DNA of 44,317 bases from CAVWUA01 sp963758025 (GTDB lineage: Bacteria > Planctomycetota > Planctomycetia > Isosphaerales > Isosphaeraceae): NCBI GenBank assembly GCA_963758025.1, contig CAVWUA010000010.1:1-44317 (forward strand), read 5' to 3'. The position numbers and the translations under genes are program-made. Of this stretch, positions 35,801 through 44,317 are shown piece by piece (positions within the stretch are counted from its first letter, which is position 1; the number at the start of each line of letters is the position of its first letter). The notes beneath the pieces were generated by a model that was given only the letters and a program-made list of their open reading frames with translations, ran no database searches and was not told where the DNA came from.

Positions 35801-37099
35801 ATGTCCAACCGCCAGCGCAGCGATCTGATCCATCCTCGCGATGAGATCATGAGTACGATGGAACGGATCTACCGCTACCGGATGACCACCACCTCCGGCG
35901 GCAATCTCTCGATCCGCGACGGCGACGGTTCAATCTGGATCACGCCCGCGAAGCTCGACAAGGGGAACATCCGGCGCGAGGATATCGTCCGCGTCCGGCC
36001 AGACGGCACCATCGAGGGACGCCATCAGCCGTCCTCGGAATTCCCCTTCCACCGGGCGATTTACGAGACCCGGCCGGACTATCGCGGGATCGTCCACGCG
36101 CACCCCGTCGCCCTCGTGGCCTTCAGCATCACGCGACAGGTGCCCAACACGAAACTCTTCCACGAGGCACGCCGGGTCTGCGGCGAGGTCGGCTTCGCCC
36201 CCTATGCGCTTCCGGGCAGCGAGACGCTCGGGAAGAACATCGCCGCGACGTTCGCGGAGGGATTTCACTGCGTCATTCTCGAAAATCACGGCGTCGCGAC
36301 CGGTGGCGGGAGCCTTCAGGAAGCCTTCCAGCGCTTCGAAACCCTGGAATTCACCGCGAAGACCGTCATCAAGGCGGGCATGCTCGGCCCGGTCCATTAC
36401 CTCGACGACGATCAACTGCGGACACCGCGCCACCGGCAGACCGATCTGCCCGAGTTTGTCCCCGAGCCGGCAACCAGCGCCGAAAAAGAGCTACGCCGCC
36501 AGCTTTGCGACTTCGTGCGCCGCGGCTATCAGCAACGCTTGCTCATCAGCACCGAGGGCAGCTTCTCGGCTCGGGTGGACGAGGAGACGTTTCTCGTTAC
36601 CCCCTACCAGGTGGATCGTGGGACGGTCGATGTCGCGGACCTCGTCCTGATCCGCCAGGGGGAGCGCGAGCAGGGGAAGGTCCCCAGCCGCGCCTCAAAA
36701 CTCCATCAGGCGATCTACCGCCGTCACCCCAACTTCGGCGCGATCGTCATTGCCTATCCGGTCAACGCCACGGCCTTCAGCGTGACCCGGGCCGCGCTCG
36801 ATGCCCGGACGATCCCCGAGAGCTTCCTGCTTCTGCGCGACGTGCTCCGCGTGGAGTACGGTCTTCAATTCGTGGACGAGGATCGCCTGGCGGAACGCGT
36901 CTCGCGCAGTCAACCCATCGCCATTCTCGATCATGATGGCGTTCTCGTCTGTGGTACGAGCATTCTCGATGCGTTTGACCGCCTGGAAGTTCTCGAATCC
37001 ACCGCCGAAGCGCTGATCAATAGCCGTCCGCTCGGCGCGGTCGTCCGCATGTCCGAGGAGGTCATCACGGATTTGACCCGAGCCTTCCTCGAATACTGA
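35801..37099 (+). CDS. Tandem class II aldolase/adducin-domain protein
   Basis: A protein of 432 residues, made of two head-to-tail domains of about 210 residues. The first has the family hallmarks: TTSGGNLSIRDGDGSIWITPAKLDKG, SSEFPFHRAIYETRPDYRGIVHAHPVALVAFS (Zn-binding HAH) and VILENHGVATGGGSLQEAFQRFETLEFTAK. The second repeats the plan (STEGSFSARVDEETFLVTPYQVDRG, SKLHQAIYRRHPNFGAIVIAYPVNATAFS, AILDHDGVLVCGTSILDAFDRLEVLESTAE), but HAH has become AYP. Single-domain relatives include fuculose- and rhamnulose-phosphate aldolases; substrate is unknown. ATG 35801 has AAGGGA upstream. The 317-base gap to the divergent oxidoreductase shows no clear element. Confidence 0.88.
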   Translation: MSNRQRSDLIHPRDEIMSTMERIYRYRMTTTSGGNLSIRDGDGSIWITPAKLDKGNIRREDIVRVRPDGTIEGRHQPSSEFPFHRAIYETRPDYRGIVHAHPVALVAFSITRQVPNTKLFHEARRVCGEVGFAPYALPGSETLGKNIAATFAEGFHCVILENHGVATGGGSLQEAFQRFETLEFTAKTVIKAGMLGPVHYLDDDQLRTPRHRQTDLPEFVPEPATSAEKELRRQLCDFVRRGYQQRLLISTEGSFSARVDEETFLVTPYQVDRGTVDVADLVLIRQGEREQGKVPSRASKLHQAIYRRHPNFGAIVIAYPVNATAFSVTRAALDARTIPESFLLLRDVLRVEYGLQFVDEDRLAERVSRSQPIAILDHDGVLVCGTSILDAFDRLEVLESTAEALINSRPLGAVVRMSEEVITDLTRAFLEY

Positions 37100-37208
37100 C
37101 GGCCGCATAGCAAATGGCACATTCCAGATCCCAAAATTTTCTTGCCTCTTTGAAGATCCGGAATTTGGAATGTGCCATTTGTTATGCTGGACTCCATAAT
37201 GCGACGAG
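37094..37208. repeat. Gapped palindromic element, copy 2
   Basis: About 115 bases that begin on the last codon and stop (TGA 37097-37099) of the aldolase gene. Arms at 37105-37132 and 37160-37187 are 28 bases long and complementary at 25 positions, with mismatches partly G-U tolerant, around a 27-base loop that contains AAAATTTT. RNA from either strand would fold into a long hairpin. The same sequence, more decayed, follows the beta-helix gene (26319-26436). Confidence 0.72.
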
Positions 37209-37211
37209 GAG

Positions 37212-37245
37212 CGTCCATCCCGCCGCGAGCACGACGGGATGGACG
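37212..37245. terminator. Bidirectional hairpin terminator
   Basis: Perfect 11-base arms CGTCCATCCCG / CGGGATGGACG with a 12-base loop, directly after the palindromic element and between convergent genes. Confidence 0.65.
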
Positions 37246-37262
37246 TACCACCCCAACACGAC

Positions 37263-39142
37263 TCAGACGACTTCGTAAGGCCGCATCATCTCATTGTCCT
37301 CGTGGTCGATGATGTGGCAGTGCCAGACGTAGCGCCCTTTCTTGTCGAACGCGGCCCGGATGCGGGTGATCTGACCCGGGTAGGCGATGACGGTGTCCTT
37401 GAAGCCCGTCTCTCCTGGGGTCGGCGGCACGATGACGCCCGGCTTGGCGTTCTTCTTGGTGAAGTCCTGCCGGTTGACCACCTGGAACTGGACGAGGTGG
37501 ACGTGGATGGGATGGGCGTCCACGGTGAAGTTGTGGATCTCCCACTCCTCGACGGTGCCCTTGGTCGGATTCTCGGTGATGGTGTCTCCCCACATCAGAG
37601 GGACCGGCAGACCAGCCGGATCGAGGGTTCCGAGCAGGGCCATCACCGGTATGGGCGCGATCGCGGACATGCGCTCGTTGAGCGAGACCCGCCGCACTTT
37701 GACGGGGTTGGTCAGCGGGTTGATGGTTGGCAGCGTCAACTGAGCGGGCGGGGTGCTCGTGTCGGGGAACATGAGCGGACCCACGACGAACTTCATCACC
37801 TGCCGGGTCGTCTGCCCGTTCGCTGGCTGGAAGCCGCCGCCGGCGAAGGGGACGTCCGGCCCGACGTTGACGAGGTAGAGCTGGGTGCCGGGCCGAAGCC
37901 CGGTGAAGTCCACGATGACGTCGGCCCGCTCGGCCGGGGCGAGCAGAACCTGGTCGAGCATCGCGGGCGCGGCCAGAAAGCCGCCGTCAGCGCCGATCTG
38001 CCAGATGGGAAGGGCCGTACCCTGGGCCTGCGGTTGCGAGGCCACCTTGAGGATCAGGAAGCGCGCGTTGCAGCCATTCAGCAGGCGGAAGCGGTAGCGC
38101 CGGGGCTCCACGTTCAGGAACGGCCAGGTGGAGCCGTTGACCACCATGGTGTTGCCGAAGATCTCCGGGTTCCAGATGGGCGAAACGTCGCTGTTGGGGA
38201 TGTAAGGTCCGAGGAAACCGTCGAAATACGCCCGCGAGTCGGGGAAGAACAGCGAGCCATCGGAGTTGAACGAGCGGTCCTGAATGACGATGGGGATCTC
38301 GTGGAACGGCGCTGAGCCGAATCCGGGCGCCGGCCCGGGAAGAACCCCGTTGGGCAGGTCGTCGGGGCCGCCGCGGAGGTTGTAGAAGCCCGCCGGTCCG
38401 GCGTAAACGTTCAGCCGCGTGAGGCCCAGGCTGTGGTCGTGATACCAGAGAGTCGTCGCCCGTTGCTCGTTCGGGTACTCGAAGACGACCGCTCCTGGCT
38501 CCCAGAGACCACCCAGGGACGATGATCCCTGGAACTGGTCGTAGAAGCTCCCCTTCGTGAAGTAGCCGGCCGGAATGTTCGTCGCGTTCGGGAGGTACCA
38601 CGCCTCGGGGTAGCCGTCGCTCTCCTGGTCGGTATGCGCTCCGTGAACGTGGGTGATGATCGGGACGGGACCCATGTAGGGGGTCGGGTCCGGGGTGTGC
38701 GTGTCGGGGTCCGGCCCGGGCGGGTTGGCCCAGTGCAGCGTCTGGTCCACCGCGAACAGGTGGGGCAGGTAGTGACCGTTGCCATCCACCAGGTCGTTGA
38801 TCCACTTGACCCGCGTCGGTGTCCCGTACTGCGCCTCGATCGTGAAGGCGGGATAGTTCAGCGTCCCGGAATGGTTGACGGAGCCGTAGCTCCACACGGT
38901 CGACGGGCCGAAGCCCAGGGGGAGGATCTGCTGCTGGAACTGCCGTACGGCGATCTCGTAGTAATTGGGGGAAGTCGTCGGCATCGGCGGCGGGATGACC
39001 AGGGGCGTGACGAACTTCGGGATAGCTGTTGGGTTGAGTGTGGGGATCCCAAACTGCGCCGCGCCGTCCTGATCCCGAAACCGGAGGCGATCACCGCGCT
39101 GCCGCCGGCGACCGACTTGATAAAGCTTCTTCTCGTGATCAT
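37263..39142 (-). CDS. Tat-exported multicopper oxidase, CotA/bilirubin-oxidase-like (one frameshift)
   Basis: About 626 residues after correction. Start ATG 39142 gives MITRRSFIKSVAGGSAVIASGFG, a twin-arginine signal, followed by one base missing near 39085; the rest reads through in the other frame. The copper sites are complete: HVHGAHTDQESDG, WYHDHSLGLTRLNVYAG, AHPIHVHLVQFQ and WHCHIIDHEDNEMMRPYEV (Type 1 Cys and axial Met, trinuclear HCH). These enzymes oxidise phenols, bilirubin or metal ions while reducing O2 to water. The substrate is unknown; periplasmic location is inferred from the signal. The gene follows a hairpin and stands alone on its strand. Confidence 0.9.
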
Positions 39143-39194
39143 GGGGGGATTCCTCAAGGTGCAATAAAAATGAATTGCAGATCTGCCCGCCATG

Positions 39195-39253
39195 AGCACG
39201 TGTCAAATCCACCCCTCGCGAGTGGATCAACGTGCTGATAATACGAACGTGCT
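39195..39253. repeat. ACGTGCT repeats in the divergent gap before the oxidase gene
   Basis: ACGTGCT occurs directly at 39230-39236 and 39247-39253 (17-base period) and inverted at 39195-39201 (AGCACGT). They flank a possible minus-strand promoter, TTGCGT, 17 bases, TATTAT. The 435-base gap 39143-39577 is otherwise AT-rich and without a gene. Confidence 0.35.
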
Positions 39254-39577
39254 ATAAAGTACGCAATACGTTGGTATCAAAAATTTGTAAGATTCCTCGA
39301 TATGACTGACTTGTCGGGAAAGCGCTCATTCGTTACTCCGGTCTTTTCCCAAGTCGACCGCTCAGGAAGACCCCCCTTTCGTTGGTGATATCAATGCTCT
39401 CTCAATCAGGGTGCCTATCCCCGAGAGGTGCAGCTCACCGCGCGGCCGGATCACCGATTCCGGAAAAATCCTCCCGATTGTCGCGGGACGGTGATTTCTC
39501 GCCGGGAGAAAACCGCGCCGCTAGAATGGGGCCCTCAATCCTCCGCACGGATTTTTCCAACAGGAGCACGAATCACC

Positions 39578-40728
39578 ATGCCCGCTCGCAACGACGTTTC
39601 CAGGGGAACCGCTCCCGCGACAACCGCCCGGACGATCGGCTGGGTCGCGCTCGCGTCGATCGTCTTCCTGCTCGGACCGGGATCGGCTCGGCGTGGTCCG
39701 GCCGCGCCGCCGGAACCCGAGGTTACCTTGCTGCTGGGGAACTGGCTGCCCGGTGAGACGGACCGGCCGCCCGCGGACACGGAGAGCCCCCTACATGCCC
39801 CGTTCGGTGTGGACTTTACTCCGAACGGTCAGATGATCATCGTCGAACTGGAAGGCGGGCGTGTGCATGAGTTCGATCTGGAAACGGGACGACTCCGCAC
39901 GATCGCCGGGGATGGTTCGAAAGGCTATGAAGGAGATGGTGGGCCCGCGCCAGGCGGTTTTCAATGGCATGCACAATGTTGCCGTGCGAGGGGAAGAGAC
40001 GATCTATATCGCGGACACATGGAATCATGTCGTCCGCGCGATCGATCAAGAGACCGGGATCATCCGGACCATCGCGGGGACCGGCCAGGCTGGTTTCAGC
40101 GGCGATGGCGGGCCGGCGAAGGACGCGACGTTTCAGGACATCATGTGCGTGAGTCTCGACCCGTCGGAAGAACACCTTTATTTGGCTGACATCCAGAACC
40201 GACGCATCCGGGTTATCGACCTGGCGACCGGGATCGTTCGGACGATCGCCGGGAATGGGACCAAGGGGGTTCCGGCCGACGGCGCAAGCAATCGACAGTC
40301 CGCTGGTGGACCCTCGTGCCGTCGCGGCGGACGCTCAGGGGCGAGTGTACATCCTCGAACGGGGCGGCCATGCCCTTCGTGTGGTCGAGCCGGACGGTAC
40401 GATCCGCACGGTCGTCGGCAACGGGCGGCCTGGCTTCGCCGATGGTCCCGGCCGGGAGGCTCAATTGAACGCCCCGAAGCACATCGCCATCAATGCTCAG
40501 GGAGCGGTCCTGATCGCCGATGACGAGAACGCGGCCATCCGGCGCTTCGATCCGAGGACTGGCGTCGTCACCACGGTCCTGGGTCGCGGACACGGCCATC
40601 CCGCCGTGCGGCTTTCGCACCCGCACGGGGTCTGCGTCCAGGGGTCGATCCTCTACGTGCTCGACACCCGCAACAACCGCATCTTTCGCGTTGAGGGGGC
40701 CATTCCCCAGCCGCGTGAGGAGGATTGA
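39578..40728 (+). CDS. Exported NHL-repeat beta-propeller protein (two frameshifts)
   Basis: About 382 residues after correction. A signal-anchor (IGWVALASIVFLLGPGSA) precedes at least five NHL repeats: LHAPFGVDFTPNGQMIIVELEGGRVHEFDLETGRLRTIAGDG, VFNGMHNVAVRGEETIYIADTWNHVVRAIDQETGIIRTIAGTGQAGFSGDGGPA, and further units ending LSHPHGVCVQGSILYVLDTRNNRIFRV. The repeats form a six-bladed propeller, common in planctomycete exported proteins of unknown substrate. Extra single bases near 39951 and 40283 break the frame. ATG 39578 has CAGGAG upstream. It converges with the calcium-repeat protein 15 bases away. Confidence 0.82.
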
Positions 40729-40743
40729 CCGGTTCGGCTCAGC

Positions 40744-43700
40744 TCAGGCGTGCCCGTAGCCGTACCAACGGCCGATGCCGAACCCGCCCAGGAAGGACCG
40801 CCCGCCCGGTGACTGGGTGAGCGGGGGAAGCCAGGATACGAACGGCCGGACGCTCCCGGCGGCAACCACCGAGGCCCGTGGGGCAGGGGACGCCGCCGTC
40901 GGAGCGGCGACCACTGAGGCCACCGGTGGAATGCGTCGGACCCCCGACGGCAACGATTCGGACATCAACGCGTTCCCGCCGTCCTGGGCGTCAAGATCGT
41001 CCAGGCCGAGGACGTGGCCCAGCTCGTGCATGACGACGGTCAGGAGGTCCATCCGCGTCTCGGTCGTGGTCTGAGGCGCGGTGGCCGTGAGGCGGAGTTC
41101 CTGATCGGGCGACGGCTGGAACTCATTGTCGTCGTTCGGCGTCGCATCAACGTACCAGCCGAATCCGGCGGCCGTCGGGTCGATCTGCACGGTCTGGCCG
41201 AGCGTGTTGCCCAGGGCCGCGCCGGGGAGGTCCGAAAGCTGGACGTGGACGTTCGCGAGAGCCTCGGCCACGTCCGGACGGGCCGCCGTCCAGCGCTGAA
41301 CCGCGGCCTCGGTGACGACCTGAAGCTGTTCAGCCGTCAAGGCCGGCACGGCGGCGGTGCTCGGGGGTAGGGAGCCCGCGGCCAGCAGGTTCAGGCCGTA
41401 GGCGGCGGAGGGATCGTTGCCCCGGACGACCAGGTTATCGAAGGTGCACGTTCCGCTGCCGGCCATCAAGCCCATCTGGCCGGTGGTGAGCGTGCTGTTG
41501 AACGTGGTGCTCAGGACCATCGCGCCGTCAAGGTAGAGGGTCGCCGTGCCGTAGCGGACGGTGATGGCCAGGACCGAGCCGACATTCTGGCGGAAGGTCC
41601 GGCTAATCGAGGCGTCTTCCACGAGACCGCTATAGGAGCCGTGGCCGATAACTATCTTGTTCGAGCCGGGGACAATGGCCGCGTACTTGAAATCGCCCTG
41701 GCTGCGGTAGTCGAAGACCACGCCGGCCATGCCGCTGGTGTTGACCGTCGCCTGGACCTCCAGGAAGGAGGACTGGGCGGTGCTGAGGTTCAGGCTCGTG
41801 ATGCTCGGGCTGCCGTAGGCGATGCCCTGGTAGCGATCCACGCTCATCGACCAGAAGCCCGAGCGAGTCGTGAGCCGGCTGGGCACGCCGTTGGAGAAGT
41901 CGGAGCTGACCTGGAAGGTCAGGGCCGGCTCGTACATGGCGGGCACGCCCTTGGTGAAGTTGTTGTTGAGGGTGTCGGTGCCGGTTCCACCGACGACCGT
42001 ATCGTTGCCAGAGCTACCGGCGTTGTCGCTATTGCCGCCGTTCAAGGTGTCGTTGCCGATGTCGCCATAGACGAGGTCGTCGCCCGGCCCGCCGTAGATG
42101 GTGTCGTTGCCGGCGTCGCCGTGCAGGATGTCGTTGCCGCTGCGGCTGTTCGTGTCGGTGGAGATCGACGCGGCGTTGGCCGTGACGCCGGACGTATCGA
42201 CGCGGGCGTGATCGCCGAAGATCAGGTCGTTGCCGTTGCCGCCGTTGATCCGATCATCGGCCGTGCCGCCGACGAGAGCGTCGTTGCCATCGTCGCCGTT
42301 GATCGTGTCATTGCCGCCGTAGAACGAGTCGGTGCTCGTCAATGTCGTGGAGCTGGAGGTGCTGCTCGTGGCGTACGGGTTGTAGGTGGGAGTGCTGTAC
42401 ATGTAGGGGTTATATGCGCCATAGGCATACGGATTGTAGCCGGCATAGGGGTTGTAACCACCGTAGGCATAGGGGTTGTAGCCGCCATAGGAGGGCGTGG
42501 TGGTCGTGCTGGTGCTACCGCCGAGCGAGCCGTTGTCACCGAGGACCGAGTCGTTGCCCGCGCCGCCGTTGAGGATGTCGTTGCCGAAGCCGCCGATCAG
42601 GGTGTCGTCGTCGTTATCGCCGTTGAGGGTGTCGTTGCCGCCGATCGTCGGGTCGGAAGTCGTGGCGCTGGTGATCTGGCCCAGTTGCGAGAGCTGAGCC
42701 TGGCCGTTGTCGCCGATCAGGAGGTCGCGGCCGGCGTCGCCGGAGATCGTGTCGGCACCGTTGCCGCCGATGGCGATGTCGTTGCCGGCGTTGCCGTGGA
42801 TCGTGTCGTTGCCGCCGAGGCTCGCGTCGCTGGTGGCGAGGCGGGTCACGACGCCGCTGGTGACGCTGATGCTGCCGTTGTCGCCGAGGATCGCGTCGTC
42901 GCCGTTGCCGCCGTTGAGAATGTCGTTGCCGACCCCGCCGATCAAGGCGTCGTTGTCGTCGTCGCCATTGAGGATGTCGTTGCCGCCATAGCTGGTGTCG
43001 GTCGTGAGGAAGCCGGTGATCTTGCCCAGCGAGAGCTGGACCTTGCCGTGATCGCCGAGCAGGAGATCGTTGCCGAAACCGCCGCTCAGCGTGTCGGCAC
43101 CGTATCCACCGAGGAGGGCGTCATCACCCCGGCCGCCGTTCACGGTGTCGTTGTCGCCGAGGAACGGGTCGGAGGTGGTGACCTCCGTGAGGAACCCGCT
43201 GAGGAAGGCGAAGTGGCCGCTGTCGCCAAGGAGCGTATCGTTGCCGTCGTCGCCGTTGAGGGTGTCGCGGCCGAACCCGCCGAGGGCCATGTCGTTGCCG
43301 CTGTCGCCGTGGATCGTGTCGTTGCCGCCGACGCCGGGGTCGGACGAGTTGATGCCGGTGATCTGGCCCTGCTGCGAGAACAGGACCTGGCCGTTGTCAC
43401 CGAAGAGGATGTCGTCGTTGTCGCCGCCGTTCAGAACGTCGGCCCCGGCGCCGGCGATGATCGTGTCGTTGCCGGCATCGCCGTTGATCGTGTCGTTGCC
43501 GCCGAAGCCCGCGTCGGCGGAGGTGATGCGGGTCAGGGTGCCGTAGGAGTAGGTCAGGGTGGCGTTGTCGCCGAAGAGGATGTCGTTGTTGTCGCCGCCG
43601 CTGACGGTATCGTTGCCCGCGCCACCGATGGCGATGTCGTTGCCGGTGCCGCCCTTGAGGATGTCGTCGTCGCCGTAGCGGTCGATGCTGGCGATCGTGG

Positions 43701-44317
43701 TGAGGACGCCCAGGGAGTAGCTCAGGCTGCCGTTGTCGCCGAGGATCGTATCATTGCCGGCGTCTCCTTCCACGGTATCCTTGCCGAAGCCGCCGAGGAG
43801 GATGTCGTTGTCCTCGTTGCCGTGGAGCGTGTCGTTGCCGCCGAAGTACGGGTCGGTCGTGACGATCGATTCCACGCGAGAGAGCGAGAAGAGGATCTGG
43901 CCGTTGTCGCCGATGGCGATGTCGTTGCCGGCGTTGCCGTTGAGGGTATCGTTGCCGGCGCCGCCCAGGATGGTGTCGTCACCGTTGCCGCCGTTGACGG
44001 TGTCGATCCCGCCGTTGGTGGCGTCGAGCGTGGCGATCTTCGCGATGTTGCCGGCGGAGAGGTTCAGGACGCCGCTGTCGCCGAGGAGCGTGTCGTTGCC
44101 GTCGTCGCCGTTGAGGGTGTCGGCGCCGTTACCGCCGAGGACGATGTCGTTGCCGATCCCGCCGTTGATGTTGTCGTTGCCGCCATACTGGGTGTCGGTG
44201 CTGGTGATCGTCGTGACGATGCCGGCGGTCAGGGCCAGGGTGCCCAAGTCGCCCAGAAGGATGTCGTTGCCGTTGTTGCCGTCGATCGCGTCGTTGCCCG
44301 CACCGCCGAGGGCGATG
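40744..44317 (-). CDS. RTX/hemolysin-type calcium-repeat protein with metzincin-like C-terminus (N-terminus outside window)
   Basis: The reading frame is open to the right edge; at least 1190 residues are seen. First comes an array of GGxGxDxUx nonapeptides (for example GGNDTLNGD, GNDTILGDN), which fold into calcium-binding parallel beta-rolls outside the cell. An insertion rich in Tyr, Asn and Pro (YGGYNPYAY) follows, then more repeats (RSGNDILHGDAGNDTIYGGPGDD). A beta-sandwich of about 180 residues begins FQVSSDFSNGVPSR and resembles a laminin-G/LamG-like fold. The C-terminus has DLLTVVMHELGHVLGLDDLD, a HExxHxxGxxD zinc site, with ALMSESLPSGVRR as a possible Met-turn. The gene ends convergent with the NHL gene. 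The zincin could be a maturation or adhesion protease. Confidence 0.85.
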   Translation of the reverse strand, partial: IALGGAGNDAIDGNNGNDILLGDLGTLALTAGIVTTITSTDTQYGGNDNINGGIGNDIVLGGNGADTLNGDDGNDTLLGDSGVLNLSAGNIAKIATLDATNGGIDTVNGGNGDDTILGGAGNDTLNGNAGNDIAIGDNGQILFSLSRVESIVTTDPYFGGNDTLHGNEDNDILLGGFGKDTVEGDAGNDTILGDNGSLSYSLGVLTTIASIDRYGDDDILKGGTGNDIAIGGAGNDTVSGGDNNDILFGDNATLTYSYGTLTRITSADAGFGGNDTINGDAGNDTIIAGAGADVLNGGDNDDILFGDNGQVLFSQQGQITGINSSDPGVGGNDTIHGDSGNDMALGGFGRDTLNGDDGNDTLLGDSGHFAFLSGFLTEVTTSDPFLGDNDTVNGGRGDDALLGGYGADTLSGGFGNDLLLGDHGKVQLSLGKITGFLTTDTSYGGNDILNGDDDNDALIGGVGNDILNGGNGDDAILGDNGSISVTSGVVTRLATSDASLGGNDTIHGNAGNDIAIGGNGADTISGDAGRDLLIGDNGQAQLSQLGQITSATTSDPTIGGNDTLNGDNDDDTLIGGFGNDILNGGAGNDSVLGDNGSLGGSTSTTTTPSYGGYNPYAYGGYNPYAGYNPYAYGAYNPYMYSTPTYNPYATSSTSSSTTLTSTDSFYGGNDTINGDDGNDALVGGTADDRINGGNGNDLIFGDHARVDTSGVTANAASISTDTNSRSGNDILHGDAGNDTIYGGPGDDLVYGDIGNDTLNGGNSDNAGSSGNDTVVGGTGTDTLNNNFTKGVPAMYEPALTFQVSSDFSNGVPSRLTTRSGFWSMSVDRYQGIAYGSPSITSLNLSTAQSSFLEVQATVNTSGMAGVVFDYRSQGDFKYAAIVPGSNKIVIGHGSYSGLVEDASISRTFRQNVGSVLAITVRYGTATLYLDGAMVLSTTFNSTLTTGQMGLMAGSGTCTFDNLVVRGNDPSAAYGLNLLAAGSLPPSTAAVPALTAEQLQVVTEAAVQRWTAARPDVAEALANVHVQLSDLPGAALGNTLGQTVQIDPTAAGFGWYVDATPNDDNEFQPSPDQELRLTATAPQTTTETRMDLLTVVMHELGHVLGLDDLDAQDGGNALMSESLPSGVRRIPPVASVVAAPTAASPAPRASVVAAGSVRPFVSWLPPLTQSPGGRSFLGGFGIGRWYGYGHA
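42366..42495. repeat. Tyr-Asn-Pro-rich insert (YNPYA repeats) in the calcium-repeat protein
   Basis: On the minus strand this stretch encodes about seven copies of a G/A-Y-N-P-Y-x unit, flanked by Thr/Ser-rich linkers. It interrupts the regular calcium-binding repeats and is low in charge and Asp, so it probably forms a flexible, tyrosine-rich linker. Confidence 0.7.
42530..44317. repeat. Composite 171-bp tandem repeat array (57-residue units)
   Basis: The encoded protein repeats about every 57 residues: four nonapeptides (36 residues) and a 21-residue spacer that starts LGDNG and ends TSDPxxGGND. Eleven spacers, including partial ones, can be counted in the window, and the array continues beyond the right edge. 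Units differ by several residues, so the duplications are not recent. Confidence 0.75.

Noticed and set aside
26319..37208. The two palindromic elements as ends of one composite transposon
   Set aside because: They are 10.7 kb apart in the same orientation, the intervening genes include no transposase, and no target duplication was seen.
42339..43982. Thr/Ala/Ser-rich minus-strand and Ser/Pro-rich plus-strand frames within the calcium-repeat gene
   Set aside because: They are alternate frames of the GGNDT repeat and repeat with its period.
1..44317. tRNA, rRNA and insertion sequences
   Set aside because: No cloverleaf, rRNA-like stretch or transposase motif was recognised on either strand by eye.

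Overview
The window looks like DNA from a planctomycete of the Isosphaeraceae type (Singulisphaera, Tautonia, Paludisphaera or a relative). This is inferred from gene content: a PVC-type membrane-bound dehydrogenase with a separate HEAT-repeat/CxxCH cytochrome, an ECF sigma factor fused to a WD40 propeller, FG-GAP/ASPIC-UnbV proteins, a secreted beta-helix protein with the planctomycete N-terminal LExR-LLS motif, a large GGxGxD-repeat protein and a twin-arginine Gfo/Idh/MocA oxidoreductase. The DNA is GC-rich, with AT-richer patches mostly in intergenic control regions. No tRNA, rRNA, transposase or CRISPR array was seen. A Rep-like gene at the left edge and a complete parABS-like locus at 17.9-20.0 kb suggest a plasmid or secondary replicon, although a chromosomal location cannot be excluded.

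Layout. 0-1.2 kb: end of a replication-initiator-like gene and an AhpD-like gene. 1.2-5.4 kb (minus): FG-GAP/UnbV protein and a duplicated metallo-beta-lactamase. 5.6-8.6 kb (plus): secreted SGNH hydrolase and a GH13 trehalose-synthase-like enzyme, closed by a strong hairpin. 8.6-13.2 kb (minus): HEAT/cytochrome protein and SGNH-dehydrogenase, probably one operon. 13.4-17.9 kb: Rrf2 (NsrR-like) regulator, an unknown secreted protein and quinol-dependent nitric oxide reductase. The regulator and the reductase promoters carry the same 26-bp operator-like site. 17.9-20.0 kb: five copies of a 17-bp perfect palindrome, then parA and parB with a sixth near-copy inside parB. 20.0-23.0 kb (minus): ECF sigma-WD40 fusion. 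23.3-26.3 kb: beta-helix/HAF surface protein. 26.5-29.6 kb (minus): iron-uptake operon feoA-feoA-feoB-feoB-associated protein, with a visible promoter and a palindrome at the start site. 29.7-32.9 kb (minus): unknown gene and a GT39-like/GT2 glycosyltransferase pair. 33.3-34.1 kb: methyltransferase. 34.1-35.5 kb (minus): Gfo/Idh/MocA oxidoreductase. 35.8-37.1 kb: tandem class II aldolase. 37.3-39.1 kb (minus): multicopper oxidase. 39.6-40.7 kb: NHL-repeat protein. 40.7 kb to the right edge (minus): calcium-binding repeat protein with a metzincin-like C-terminus.

About eleven genes carry one or two single-base frameshifts, several in homopolymers. Protein similarity continues cleanly in the new frame each time, and the corrected lengths are multiples of three. 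This is best read as uncorrected sequencing error rather than gene decay, so these genes are annotated as single full-length coding regions. The strongest candidates for undescribed biology are the non-canonical parS-like array, the shared Rrf2 operator pair, and a long gapped palindromic element present twice (26.3 and 37.1 kb) directly after coding regions.
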